The notes under the pieces were generated by a model. That model did not search any database. It was not told the DNA's origin and was given only the letters and a program-made list of their open reading frames with translations. From positions 240,567 through 304,566 of the forward strand of contig NZ_JADKPN010000003.1 in assembly GCF_015352455.1 (NCBI RefSeq): a stretch of DNA of 64,000 nt, in the 5' to 3' direction. Position numbers and translations under genes: made by a program. This stretch comes from Nocardioides islandensis. GTDB taxonomy: Bacteria > Actinomycetota > Actinomycetes > Propionibacteriales > Nocardioidaceae. The stretch's first letter is position 1. Every line of letters starts with the position of its first letter. Positions 1-8,522 of the stretch are shown here, piece by piece.

Positions 1-883
1 CGCCGTCACGACGGCCCAGGCGTTCCTGGACGGGGTCGGGTACGACGGCGTCGTGCTCACCAAGCTCGACGGCGACGCCCGAGGCGGTGCCGCGCTGTCG
101 ATCGCGTCGATCACCGGCAAGCCGGTCATGTTCGCCTCCGCCGGCGAGAAGGTCACCGACTTCGACGTCTTCCACCCCGACCGGATGGCCTCGCGCATCC
201 TCGACATGGGCGACGTCATGACCCTGATCGAGCAGGCCGAGAAGGCGTTCGACCAGGAGCAGGCGCTCAAGGCCGCGCAGAAGCTCTCGGGCCAGGGTGG
301 GGACTTCACCCTGGACGACTTCCTCGAGCAGATGCAGCAGGTCCGCAAGCTCGGCTCGATGCAGAAGATCATGGGGATGCTGCCCGGGATGGGCCAGTTC
401 CGCGAGCAGCTCGAGAACTTCGACGAGCGCGAGATCGACCGCATCCAGGCGATCATCCGGTCGATGACGCCGGCCGAGCGCGACAACCCCAAGATGATCG
501 ACGGCTCGCGGCGGGCCCGCATCGCCAAGGGCTCCGGCCGCCAGGTCTCCGACGTCAACAACCTCGTCGACCGGTTCTTCGAGGCCCGCAAGATGATGAT
601 GTCGTTCGCCAAGGGCGGCGGGCTCCCGGGGATGCCGGGGATGCCCGGCATGGCCGCCGTGGGCGGCCGCAAGAACAAGGGCAAGGCCAAGCCGGCCAAG
701 GGCCGTCGCGTCTCGGGCAACCCGGCCAAGGCGGCCGCCGAGGAGAAGGCCCGTCAGGAGAAGGCGGCATCGACAGGAAACGGCACCAACCCGTTCGGCA
801 ACCCAGGCGGGGAGGAGATCGACTACGAGAAGGCCGCTGCGGCCCTCGAGCTGCCGAAGGACTTCTCGAAGTACCTCAAGTGA
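1..883 (+). CDS. ffh: Signal recognition particle protein Ffh (3' part)
   Basis: The open frame runs in from the left edge (first full codon at base 2), so the N-terminal and most of the GTPase domain lie outside. Visible are the end of the G domain (VLTKLDGDARGG, the G4 TKLD motif) and the methionine-rich M domain with GMLPGMGQF and the conserved SMTPAERDNP stretch that binds 4.5S RNA. The C-terminus is a basic Gly/Met/Lys tail. With 4.5S RNA, Ffh binds signal peptides on nascent chains and delivers ribosomes to FtsY at the membrane. The stop overlaps the start of the next gene by 4 bases. Identification is secure; only the partial extent is uncertain. Confidence 0.96.
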   Translation, partial: AVTTAQAFLDGVGYDGVVLTKLDGDARGGAALSIASITGKPVMFASAGEKVTDFDVFHPDRMASRILDMGDVMTLIEQAEKAFDQEQALKAAQKLSGQGGDFTLDDFLEQMQQVRKLGSMQKIMGMLPGMGQFREQLENFDEREIDRIQAIIRSMTPAERDNPKMIDGSRRARIAKGSGRQVSDVNNLVDRFFEARKMMMSFAKGGGLPGMPGMPGMAAVGGRKNKGKAKPAKGRRVSGNPAKAAAEEKARQEKAASTGNGTNPFGNPGGEEIDYEKAAAALELPKDFSKYLK

Positions 884-1257
884 GCAGCGTCCTCGTCATC
901 GACTCGGCCAACGTCGTCGGCTCGCAGCCGGACGGTTGGTGGAAGGACCGCGGTGCGGCCACGCGCCGCCTCCACGAGCGCCTGATGGTCGCCGACCTGT
1001 CGCACGACGAGGTCGTGCTCGTGCTCGAGGGCGGGGCGCGTGGCGGCGTACGTCGCGGGCGCGACGCCCACGTGCGTGTCACCCACGCCTCGGGCCAGGG
1101 TGACGACGCGATCGTCACCGAGGTCACCATCCTCCGCAAGGCCGGCCACGACGTCACGGCCGTCACCGCCGACCGGATGCTGGAGGCGCGCCTGGAGGGT
1201 CTCGGCGCCCAGGTCGTCGGCCCCGCCTGGCTGCTCGAGCAGCTCACGCCCGCCTGA
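880..1257 (+). CDS. Small NYN/PIN-like domain protein
   Basis: A 125-aa protein whose GTG start lies within the ffh stop region (4-base overlap), suggesting translational coupling. The N-terminus VLVIDSANVVG, followed by PDGWWKDR, resembles the NYN/PIN-like nuclease fold, where an early Asp and later acidic residues (here GQGDDAIV around residues 73-80) bind metal. A central beta-strand/Gly-rich region (VLVLEGGARGG) and a C-terminal Rossmann-like segment follow. Similar short proteins sit beside ffh in other actinobacteria and are usually left hypothetical. A role in RNA processing is inference from the fold only; I cannot prove that the catalytic set is complete. Confidence 0.75.
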   Translation: MSSVLVIDSANVVGSQPDGWWKDRGAATRRLHERLMVADLSHDEVVLVLEGGARGGVRRGRDAHVRVTHASGQGDDAIVTEVTILRKAGHDVTAVTADRMLEARLEGLGAQVVGPAWLLEQLTPA

Positions 1258-1267
1258 CGCTCGAGCC

Positions 1268-1343
1268 GCTTGTAACGCGGTGTTAGACCGTCTTCCCACG
1301 CGTTAGAACACGTGGGAAGACGGTCTAACACCGCGTTACAAGC
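1268..1343. repeat. Perfect 33-bp inverted repeat, 10-nt loop
   Basis: Arms 1268-1300 and 1311-1343 are exact reverse complements separated by a 10-base loop (CGTTAGAACA). The outer arm begins GCTTGTAACGCGGTG. No T-run follows, so it is not a classical intrinsic terminator. The arms are less GC-rich than their surroundings. It lies between the NYN-like gene and the frameshifted glycosylase. It could be a transcription barrier, an extragenic palindrome or a miniature element. Confidence 0.85.
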
Positions 1344-1375
1344 AGTGTCGGCGCCGCCCCCTAGCGTCCGGCGTC

Positions 1376-2231
1376 ATGGAGACGGTGGAGTGGAAGGTCC
1401 GGGGGCGGTTCTCCCTGCGGGAGGCGATCGGGTTCGGCTTCGGGTACACCCAGGCGAGCGCCGGCGACGTGATGCGGCTGGCGTTCGTCCTCGACGGGTA
1501 CGACGAGCACGCCGGCGTCGCCGTCACGCAGCCGGCCGCGGAGGTGCTGGAGATGACCGTCGCCGGCACCGACCGGGTCGACGCGGCGGCCGCCCAGGCG
1601 GCCCCGGATCCTGTCGGTCGACGTCGACGCGACGTCGTACGACGCGCTGGTGGACGGCGACCCCTTGCTGGCGACGGCTCAGGCGGCGCGGCCCGGGCTC
1701 CGGCCGGTGCTCTTCCAGTCGGCGTACGAGGCGCTGCTCTGGGCGGTGCTGTCGGCCCGCCGGCCCATGAAGCAGATGGCGGAGGTACGTGCCGAGCTGT
1801 CCCGCGCGCACGGTCGCGTCCTGACGGTGGCAGGGGAGGAGCTGCCGGCGGTGCCGACGCCCGCGCGGCTGCTCGAGGTCGACGCGTTCCCCGGGATCCC
1901 CGAGGTGAAGATCGAGCGGTCGCACGCGGTGGCCGAGCGGGCCGTCGCGGGGGAGCTGGACACCGCCACCCTGCGCGCCCGGGACGCGGCCGAGGTCGAG
2001 CGGGACCTGCAGGGGCTGCCGGGGATCGGGCCGTTCTACAGCCAGCTCGTGAGCGTGCGGGCGCTCGGTCAGACCGACGTCCTCCCGACCACCGAGCCGC
2101 GGGTGGTCGCCGAGACCGGCCGGCTGCTCGGCCGCCGGCTGGACGCCGCGGGCTTCGCCGAGGTCGCCGAGGCCTGGCGACCGTGGCGCACGTGGGCGTC
2201 GGTCGCGATCAGGGCGTCTAGCGCCCGATGA
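1376..2231 (+). pseudogene. DNA-3-methyladenine glycosylase-like (HhH-GPD), frameshifted
   Basis: The N-terminal part reads in the frame of the ATG at 1376 (GFGFGYTQASAGDVMRLAF, then QPAAEVLEMTVAGT). Near CCCC at 1602-1605 the homology moves to the next frame, continuing RILSVDVDATSYDALVDG, then a helix-hairpin-helix (LQGLPGIGPFYSQLV) and a DVLPTTEPRV region, ending at 2229-2231. Removing one C from the run would join the halves into about 284 residues, a normal size for alkylated-base excision glycosylases. The frame from 1376 without correction ends at 2221 with an Arg/Gly-rich nonsense tail. Either a genuine inactivating insertion or a sequencing error in a C run. The 3' end overlaps the convergent GtrA gene by 14 bases. 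Confidence 0.8.
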
Positions 2232-2799
2232 GCTGCCGGGCCCGCTCCTCCCGCTCCTGGCGGTGCAGGTCGCGGACGGCGTTGAAGGTCCAGACCTTGT
2301 TCAGCACGAACGACACCGGCGTGACCAGGGCGATCACGATCAGCTGCGCCCAGTAGAGGCGGGTGCGGAACCCGGACGAGTCGTCGAAGACCGACGTCGG
2401 CAGCGAGATCGGCGAGCCGGGGTGCATCAGCGCGGTCAGCACGACGAGGCCGACCGCCTGGCCCAGGGCGCCGACGACGAGGAAGGGCCAGTACTCCTTC
2501 CACCAGGCGGCGTGCCGCGAGGTCTGGAAGGCCCAGGTGCGGTTGAGCTGGAAGTTCCACAGGTTCGCCACGAGGAAGGCGAAGGTCGAGAACACGTGGT
2601 ACCAGCGGATGTTGAACTCGCTGAACGGCAGCCCCACGATGGCCTGGTCGTGCGCCGGCCCGAGCTTGTTGGCCACGATCAGCGCGATCATGTTGACGAC
2701 CACGCCGGAGATGCCGACGGCACCGAAGCGCGCGAGCAGGATGAGGTTGCGGCGGTGCCGCACCAGCACGCTCTCGCCCAGCCGGGTCATCAGGCTCAC
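2218..2799 (-). CDS. GtrA-like membrane protein
   Basis: 193 aa with four hydrophobic segments: about residues 20-45 (ARFGAVGISGVVVNMIALIV), 65-85, 105-125 and 150-170. The pattern RFGxVGxxG near the N-terminus and NFxLNRxWxF after TM2 (here NLWNFQLNRTWAF) is the GtrA family signature. GtrA proteins are thought to carry lipid-linked sugars across the membrane, or help to, for cell-wall polysaccharide decoration. A second NKVWTF motif follows TM4. There is no glycosyltransferase neighbour here, so the substrate is unknown. It is convergent with the broken glycosylase and divergent from the amidohydrolase with a 52-base gap. Confidence 0.85.
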   Translation of the reverse strand: MSLMTRLGESVLVRHRRNLILLARFGAVGISGVVVNMIALIVANKLGPAHDQAIVGLPFSEFNIRWYHVFSTFAFLVANLWNFQLNRTWAFQTSRHAAWWKEYWPFLVVGALGQAVGLVVLTALMHPGSPISLPTSVFDDSSGFRTRLYWAQLIVIALVTPVSFVLNKVWTFNAVRDLHRQEREERARQLIGR

Positions 2800-2851
2800 T
2801 CCACGAGGCTAGCCCGGCGTCCAGGGGCACCGAGGGGATACGTTCACATCC

Positions 2852-3928
2852 ATGCCGACGAGCCAGCTCTTCCGCGGCCCGGTGCTCCCCGACGGCGAGG
2901 CCCGCGACCTGTACGTCGTCGACGGCCGGGTGACTCTCGAGCCTCAGGCCGGCGCGGAGACCGTGGCGGAGGGGTGGATCGTCCCGGGGCTGGTGGACGC
3001 CCACTGCCACATCGGCCTGGACGACCACGGCGCGATCCCCGACGACGAGGCCGAGGCGCAGGCGGTCCAGGACCGTGATGCCGGCGCGCTGCTCATCCGG
3101 GACGCCGGCTCGGCCGCCGACACCCGCTGGATCCACGACCGCGACGACCTGCCGCGGCTGATCCGGTGCGGCCGGCACATCGCCCGCACGAAGCGGTACA
3201 TCCGCAACTACGCCGACGAGGTCGAGCCCGGCGAGCTGGCCGCCGCCGCGGCTCATGAGGCCCGGGCAGGCGACGGCTGGATCAAGCTGGTCGGGGACTG
3301 GATCTCCCGCGACGAGGGCGACCTCGCGCCGTCGTTCCCGGCCGACGCGTTCGCCGAGGCGATCGCCGCCGCGCACGCCGAGGGTGCCCGGGTGACGGCG
3401 CACTGCTTCGGCCACGACGTACTTCCGGGCCTGATCGACGCGGGCATCGACTGCATCGAGCACGGCACCGGCCTCGACGGGTCGCTCATCGACGCGATGG
3501 CCGCCCGCGGGACCGCCCTGGTGCCGACGGTGATGCAGCTGGACAAGTTCCCCGAGTACGCCGAGGCCGGCCAGGCCCGCTTCCCGGCGTACGCCGCCAC
3601 CATCACCGACCTGCACGCCCGACGTCGCGCCACGATCATGGCGGCGTACGACGCGGGCATCCCGCTGTACGCCGGGTCCGACGGCGGCGGCGTCAGCCGC
3701 CACGGCAACCTCGCCGGCGAGGTGCTCGCGATGGCCGAGCTCGGCATGCCGCCGGAGTACGCCCTCGGTGCCGCCTCGTGGCGGGCCCGCGAGTGGCTGG
3801 GCTGGAACGCGACGCTCGACGAGGGGGCCCCGGCCGACCTCGTGGTGTACGACCGGGACCCCCGTGCGGACCTGACGGCCCTGCTCTCGCCGCGACGGGT
3901 GGTGCTGCGAGGCGCCGTCGTCGCCTGA
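2852..3928 (+). CDS. Amidohydrolase family metal-dependent hydrolase
   Basis: 358 aa. An N-terminal beta-sandwich strand leads to VPGLVDAHCHIGLDDH around residues 48-60, the first metal-binding HxH of the amidohydrolase superfamily. Further candidate ligands are KLVGDW (about residue 145), TAHCFGHD (His near 185), CIEHGTG (His near 207) and AGSDGGG (Asp near 275). The C-terminus has the usual GxxADLVVYDRDP strand that completes the composite domain. The layout resembles imidazolonepropionase/prolidase-like subgroups acting on cyclic amides or peptides, but the substrate cannot be read from sequence. No cytoplasmic export signal is present. Confidence 0.85.
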   Translation: MPTSQLFRGPVLPDGEARDLYVVDGRVTLEPQAGAETVAEGWIVPGLVDAHCHIGLDDHGAIPDDEAEAQAVQDRDAGALLIRDAGSAADTRWIHDRDDLPRLIRCGRHIARTKRYIRNYADEVEPGELAAAAAHEARAGDGWIKLVGDWISRDEGDLAPSFPADAFAEAIAAAHAEGARVTAHCFGHDVLPGLIDAGIDCIEHGTGLDGSLIDAMAARGTALVPTVMQLDKFPEYAEAGQARFPAYAATITDLHARRRATIMAAYDAGIPLYAGSDGGGVSRHGNLAGEVLAMAELGMPPEYALGAASWRAREWLGWNATLDEGAPADLVVYDRDPRADLTALLSPRRVVLRGAVVA

Positions 3929-3932
3929 TCCC

Positions 3933-4181
3933 TCACTTGGGGCCGTAGGTGCAGGCGAGCGGCAGGTGCGCGCTCGTCTCCCCCCAGTTCGCGACGGCCT
4001 CCACGGAGAGGTGGCAGGGCAGCGCCGGGTGGTCCAGCGTCGTGTAGCCGTTGCCGCGCATCGTCGGGAACTGGTTCTGGGCCTCGGCTCCGCCGCCGGT
4101 CAGCACCAGCCCGGACAGGGCAGCCGCGGCGACGGTGGTGAGGACGGTGGTGCGGAGGTTGGTGCGGGTCTTGCTGGTCAT
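3933..4181 (-). CDS. Small secreted protein, unknown function
   Basis: 82 aa from the ATG at 4181, preceded by a good ribosome site (GAAGGGA). An in-frame start 16 codons earlier is possible but has poorer support. A basic N-terminus and a hydrophobic stretch (TTVLTTVAAAALSGLVLTGG) followed by AEA-QN give a clear signal peptide. The mature part of about 50 aa has two cysteines (ALPCHLS and PLACTYG) that could form one disulfide after export. It is divergent from the SARP-type regulator, and direct repeats in the shared region suggest that this gene is a target. I recognise no family. Confidence 0.75.
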   Translation of the reverse strand: MTSKTRTNLRTTVLTTVAAAALSGLVLTGGGAEAQNQFPTMRGNGYTTLDHPALPCHLSVEAVANWGETSAHLPLACTYGPK

Positions 4182-4246
4182 CGGAGTGTCCCTTCGGTGG
4201 TGGTCGAACCCGGATGTCGGGCTCGTCACCGAGACTGCGCACCACC

Positions 4247-4287
4247 GGTATCGGAGCCCCGCCGAGGAGGTATCAGCCCGGTATCAG
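4247..4287. promoter_or_regulatory. Candidate SARP operator: three GGTATCRG direct repeats
   Basis: GGTATCGG at 4247-4254, GGTATCAG at 4269-4276 and GGTATCAG at 4280-4287. Start-to-start spacing is 22 and 11 bases, one or two DNA turns on the same face. This is the arrangement known for SARP activators, whose winged-helix domain binds heptamer direct repeats with 11-bp periodicity next to a -10 box. On the minus strand the proximal repeat is 9 bases before CAGTCT, a possible -10 for the small secreted gene. The neighbouring gene encodes a protein with exactly such a DNA-binding domain. Confidence 0.6.
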
Positions 4288-4292
4288 CGCCG

Positions 4293-4321
4293 TTGACCGG
4301 GTTTCGCCACCGGCTGACAAT
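4293..4321 (+). promoter_or_regulatory. Sigma70-like promoter, leaderless start for the SARP regulator
   Basis: TTGACC (4293-4298), a 17-base spacer and GACAAT (4316-4321), followed by 6 bases and the GTG at 4328. The spacing fits a leaderless transcript beginning at or beside the start codon. It supports 4328 over the more upstream in-frame starts. Confidence 0.6.
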
Positions 4322-4327
4322 CACGAG

Positions 4328-7300
4328 GTGCGCCGCCTCCGCGTGCTCGGTCCGCTCGAGGTCGACGACAGCGGCAAGGCGCTCGGGCCCCGTGACCGGG
4401 TCGTCGTCTCGGCGCTCGCGCTGCGCCCGGGGGAGCGGGTGGACGCCGAGATCCTGGCCGAGGCGCTGTGGGGAGAGCAGCCGCCGCCCTCCTGGCCGAA
4501 GGTCGTCCAGGGGTGCGTGAGCCGGCTCCGGCAGGCGCTGGGCGTCGACGCCATCGAGACCGTGGCCGGCGGGTACCGGCTGGCGGCCGACCGGCTCGAC
4601 CTGGACCGGCAGCAGTTCGAGGACCTGGTGACCCGTGCCGAGGAGCACCTGGCGCGCCGGTCGCCGGAGCGGGCGGTCCCACTGTTGCGGGAGGCGCTCG
4701 CCCTGTGGCGGGGCCCGGCGTTCGACAGTCTCGAGGAGTGGCTGCCGGGCCGCCTGGAGGCCGTGCGTCTCGGTCAGCTGCGGCTGTCGGCCGAGGAGGA
4801 CCTGCTGCAGGCACGGCTGGACGCCGGCGACCACCTCGGCGTGGCCGCGGACGGGACCGTGCTGACCGGGCAGCAGCCGTTCCGCGAGCGGCGCTGGGCG
4901 CTGCTGGCCCTGGCGCAGTACCGCGGCGGACGTCAGGCCGACGCCCTGGCCTCGATCCGTGCCGCGCGTCGGGCGCTCGGTCAGGAGCTCGGCCTGGACC
5001 CCGGCTCCGAGCTGGTCACCCTCGAGTCGCGGATCCTGGCCCAGGACCCCAGCCTGGCCGCCGACCACGAGGTCCGCATCGCTGGGCAGGCCTGTCCGTG
5101 GAAGGGCCTCGAGCCCTACCTCGAGGGTGACGGCGACACCTTCTTCGGCCGCGACGCCGACGTCGTGGCGTGCCTGGCCCGGCTCGACGAGGCACCGATC
5201 CTCGTGGTCAGCGGCCCCTCCGGATCCGGCAAGTCCTCGCTGGTGCGCGCCGGGCTGGTGCCCCGGCTGCGCCGGGCGGGCAGGCCGGTGGCGGTCTTCA
5301 CGCCGGGTCGGGACGGGGCCGCCGCGATGGCTGCGGCGCGGCAGCCGTGGCCGGGCCACCCGGTGCTCGTCGTCGACCAGCTCGAGGAGGCCTTCACGCT
5401 GGGTGACCCGCAGGAGGCGCTCGCCTGGCTGCGGCAGCTGTCCCGCTACGCGCGCGAGTCGGCTCCCGTCGTCGTCGCCGTGCGGGGCGACCACGTCGCC
5501 GCCCTCGCGGCCGAGCCCGAGCTCGCGCGGCTGGTTGAGCGTGGCCTGCACCTGGTCGCGCCGCTGGACGGTGCCGGCGTACGCGAGGTCGTCGAGGGTC
5601 CGGCCCGGTCGGCGGGCCTGCGGCTGGAGCCCGGCCTGGTGGACCTGCTCGTGCGCGACGCCGAGGGCCAGCCGGGTGCGCTGCCGCTGCTCTCGCACGC
5701 ACTCGCCGAGACCTGGCGCCGTCGGGAGGACACGCTCCTGACCGTCGACGGCTACCGCGCGGCCGGCGGGATCCGGGACGCCGTCGCCGCCTCCGCCGAG
5801 CGTCTCTACGAGGGCGTCTCGCCCGAGGAGCAGGCCGACGTGCGCTGGCTGATGCTGCACCTGGTCTCCCTGTCGGAGACGGGCGAACCGTTCCGCACGC
5901 CGCTCGCCGCCGACGTCGCCACCGGTCTGGGCGACGCGCGCCGCCGGATGCTCGACCTCCTGGTCCGAGGGCGGCTGGTCACCTCGCACGCCCAGGGGTA
6001 CGACCTCGCGCACGAGGCGCTGGTACGGGCGTGGCCGCGGCTGCGCTCCTGGCTCGACGAGGACCGAGCGGGACAGCAGATCCGACGCCACCTCGCGGTC
6101 GCCGCGGCGGGATGGGAGGCGCTCGACCGGTCCGAGTCCGAGCTCTACCGCGGCGCCCGGCTGACGGCCGCGCTCGACTGGCTCGAGCGCGGTCAGGAGC
6201 CCCTCGGGGACACCGAGCGGAGCTTCGTGGACGCCTCGCGGGCCGCCGCCGACGCGGACGTGCGCCGCCTGGCCCAGGAGGCCGGACGGCAGCGGGCCCA
6301 GAACCGCCGGCTCCGGGTCCTGGTCGCCGCCGCCCTCGCGCTGCTCGTCCTGGCCGGGGTCGCCTGGCAGGTCGCCGTGGACAGAGGTGGCGCCGCGGCC
6401 CGCGGCCGCGACGCCGCCACCGCCGCCGCCCGCACGGCCGAGCACGAGTCGATGGTGGCGCGCTCCGTGGCCTTGCGTGCCTCCGACCGACCGGTGGCGG
6501 GGCTGCTGGCCGTGCGGGCCTGGCAGGAGCAGCCCGACGTGCTGAGCGAGTCCGCGTTGCTGAGCAACCTGCCTTTCGGGTCAGGCTTTCTCGGCTACCG
6601 GGCGAACCCCTTCGGCGCCTTCATGGCCGCCGCCGAGGTGCCGGGGCAGGACCGGTTCCTGGTGGCCTCGGGCACCTCGGTCGGCCTGATGGACCCCGTC
6701 ACCGGGCGAACGACGGGTCCCGTCCGCAGGTACCTCCCGGCCGTCGAGGTGCCGTCCGTGCTCCGCGTCAGCGCCGACGGCAGGCGCGCGGTCCAGCTGG
6801 TGACACCTTCGATCAGCACAGCCTGCCCGCCCAGCTGCCCGGTGATCGCTGTCTACGACCTCCAGCCGCTCCGCGCCCACCGGCGTGCGATCGAGACTGA
6901 CTTCACGGCGAGCGACGTCGCCGTCAGCCCGGACGGGTCACTCGTCACGGCCGTGGGGGGCGAGGGCCGGTGGGACGTTCGCACCTGGGAGACCGCGTCC
7001 GGCCGGCTGGTGGCCCAGGACCGGATGGGCGTCACCGCAGTGGCGTACTCAGGCCCGGACCGGCTCCTCCTGGGCGCTCGGACCGGTCCCTTGCGCGAGG
7101 TGTCGGCACGCACGCTCGGTCTCCTACGGTTGCTGCCGGTGCCGGCGAGGACGGCCGACGTACGCATTCTCGTCGCCGGGCGGACCATCGCCGTGGCGGG
7201 CACGCGGGGACAGCTGGCCCTCGACCGGCTCTCAGGACGTCGGCTGTGGAGCACGGCGGGTCAGCCGGGCTCGCACGGGTGCGTCCTTCTGACCGTCGCG

Positions 7301-8518
7301 TTCCGGCCGGGACGGCTTTTCTGCACCACCGGCAGCCTGGTGGAGGAGCGCGACCCCAGGACGGGTCTGCTGGGACAGACGCTCGACTCACAGTTCGGGC
7401 CCTTGGGGGCCACGGCAGTGCACAGCGCCTCGGACGGCTCTCAGATACTCGTGGAGTTCCAACACATCGGGGCGTCGTACGCCCGGTGGAACCTCGACGG
7501 CCCCGGTCTCGGTGCCCGGCTGCTCGTGCCCGGCGCGGCCGCGGTCGGCGGCTACGACCCGACCGGCCGGTGGTGGCTGGCCCGGGCGGCAGACGGCTCC
7601 ACCGCGATCCACGACGACCAGGGCCGACGCGTGCTCCGGCTACCCCCGGGGCGGGCCGGCTGGGTGTCGCCGGACACGGTGGCGGTGCTCGGCCGGAAGC
7701 CGGTCCTCGTGCAGATACCGAGTCGACGGGTGATGGGGATACCGGTCCCGGGTGCCTCCGCGGCGTACCCCGGGGGCGGCGAGGGGAGGTACGCGTGGGC
7801 AGTCAGCCGACGCGGCGACACGACCTTCGTCACCCGCTTCGAGATCGGCGCCGACGACGTGGCGGGTCCGGTCATCGAGCTGCCCGGCGTGGAGGACGCG
7901 CGCGTTGCCGCGGACGACCGGCGGGTGCTGGTGACCTACCACTCCCAGGGCCTCCAGGGGTTCCTGCGCGAGTGGGAGACCAGGGAGTTCGACGCGCTGA
8001 ACGGCGCGGAGGTCTCCCGCGGACTCGAGCGGAACGCCAGCGTCCTGCTCACCTCCGACGGCAACGTCCTCTCCGGTGACGACGACGGGCGGATCGTGGT
8101 CGGGCCCGAGATCTTCACCGACGGCATCCTGCTCGCCCGGGCGAAGACAGCCGTGGTCGGAGTGCAGGTCAGCCGCGATCGGTCGCGGGTGCTGGCCACG
8201 TCCACCGACCAGGACCTCTACCTCGTCGACTGGTCCTCCCGGGCCCGCCTCGGAGATCCGATCCCCACGCAGCCCCCGGATGGGGTGCGGGGCGGTTGGT
8301 TACGCCCCGACGGCCGGGCCCTGCTCATCAACACCCCCGCGGGCGTCGTGCTCTGGGACGTGACTCCGGACGGCATGGTCGAGGCACTGTGCGCGCTGGC
8401 AGCGCGGAACCCCACCTACGAGGAGTGGAAGACGTTCTTCGGCGATGTGGAGGCGTACGACGAGCCGGTCTGTCCCGGCTACCCGACCGCCGCAGACCAG
8501 GTCGACCAGACGTCCTGA
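4328..8518 (+). CDS. SARP/AfsR-type regulator: wHTH-BTAD-STAND NTPase-beta-propeller
   Basis: 1396 aa from GTG 4328. Residues 1-90 are an OmpR/SARP winged helix (RLRVLGPLEV, then GPRDRVVVSALALRPGE). Residues 95-245 are a bacterial transcriptional activation (BTAD) helical domain. About 270-640 is an nSTAND-type NTPase with Walker A GPSGSGKSS from residue 296 and Walker B LVVDQLEE near 346, followed by the winged-helix/TPR-like LAHEALVRAWPRLRSWL. A single hydrophobic segment near 662-682 (LVAAALALLVLAGVAW) is probably membrane-spanning. The remaining 700 residues are repetitive beta strands typical of WD40-like propellers. The likely role is an ATP-dependent, possibly membrane-tethered, signal-responsive transcription activator. 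It probably controls the divergent small secreted gene. The ligand is unknown. Confidence 0.88.
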   Translation: MRRLRVLGPLEVDDSGKALGPRDRVVVSALALRPGERVDAEILAEALWGEQPPPSWPKVVQGCVSRLRQALGVDAIETVAGGYRLAADRLDLDRQQFEDLVTRAEEHLARRSPERAVPLLREALALWRGPAFDSLEEWLPGRLEAVRLGQLRLSAEEDLLQARLDAGDHLGVAADGTVLTGQQPFRERRWALLALAQYRGGRQADALASIRAARRALGQELGLDPGSELVTLESRILAQDPSLAADHEVRIAGQACPWKGLEPYLEGDGDTFFGRDADVVACLARLDEAPILVVSGPSGSGKSSLVRAGLVPRLRRAGRPVAVFTPGRDGAAAMAAARQPWPGHPVLVVDQLEEAFTLGDPQEALAWLRQLSRYARESAPVVVAVRGDHVAALAAEPELARLVERGLHLVAPLDGAGVREVVEGPARSAGLRLEPGLVDLLVRDAEGQPGALPLLSHALAETWRRREDTLLTVDGYRAAGGIRDAVAASAERLYEGVSPEEQADVRWLMLHLVSLSETGEPFRTPLAADVATGLGDARRRMLDLLVRGRLVTSHAQGYDLAHEALVRAWPRLRSWLDEDRAGQQIRRHLAVAAAGWEALDRSESELYRGARLTAALDWLERGQEPLGDTERSFVDASRAAADADVRRLAQEAGRQRAQNRRLRVLVAAALALLVLAGVAWQVAVDRGGAAARGRDAATAAARTAEHESMVARSVALRASDRPVAGLLAVRAWQEQPDVLSESALLSNLPFGSGFLGYRANPFGAFMAAAEVPGQDRFLVASGTSVGLMDPVTGRTTGPVRRYLPAVEVPSVLRVSADGRRAVQLVTPSISTACPPSCPVIAVYDLQPLRAHRRAIETDFTASDVAVSPDGSLVTAVGGEGRWDVRTWETASGRLVAQDRMGVTAVAYSGPDRLLLGARTGPLREVSARTLGLLRLLPVPARTADVRILVAGRTIAVAGTRGQLALDRLSGRRLWSTAGQPGSHGCVLLTVAFRPGRLFCTTGSLVEERDPRTGLLGQTLDSQFGPLGATAVHSASDGSQILVEFQHIGASYARWNLDGPGLGARLLVPGAAAVGGYDPTGRWWLARAADGSTAIHDDQGRRVLRLPPGRAGWVSPDTVAVLGRKPVLVQIPSRRVMGIPVPGASAAYPGGGEGRYAWAVSRRGDTTFVTRFEIGADDVAGPVIELPGVEDARVAADDRRVLVTYHSQGLQGFLREWETREFDALNGAEVSRGLERNASVLLTSDGNVLSGDDDGRIVVGPEIFTDGILLARAKTAVVGVQVSRDRSRVLATSTDQDLYLVDWSSRARLGDPIPTQPPDGVRGGWLRPDGRALLINTPAGVVLWDVTPDGMVEALCALAARNPTYEEWKTFFGDVEAYDEPVCPGYPTAADQVDQTS

Positions 8519-8522
8519 CATG

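Noticed and set aside
4214..4327. Upstream start for the SARP-type regulator
   Set aside because: Would cross the operator-like repeats and promoter and reach towards the divergent gene; a leaderless GTG at 4328 fits domain homology.
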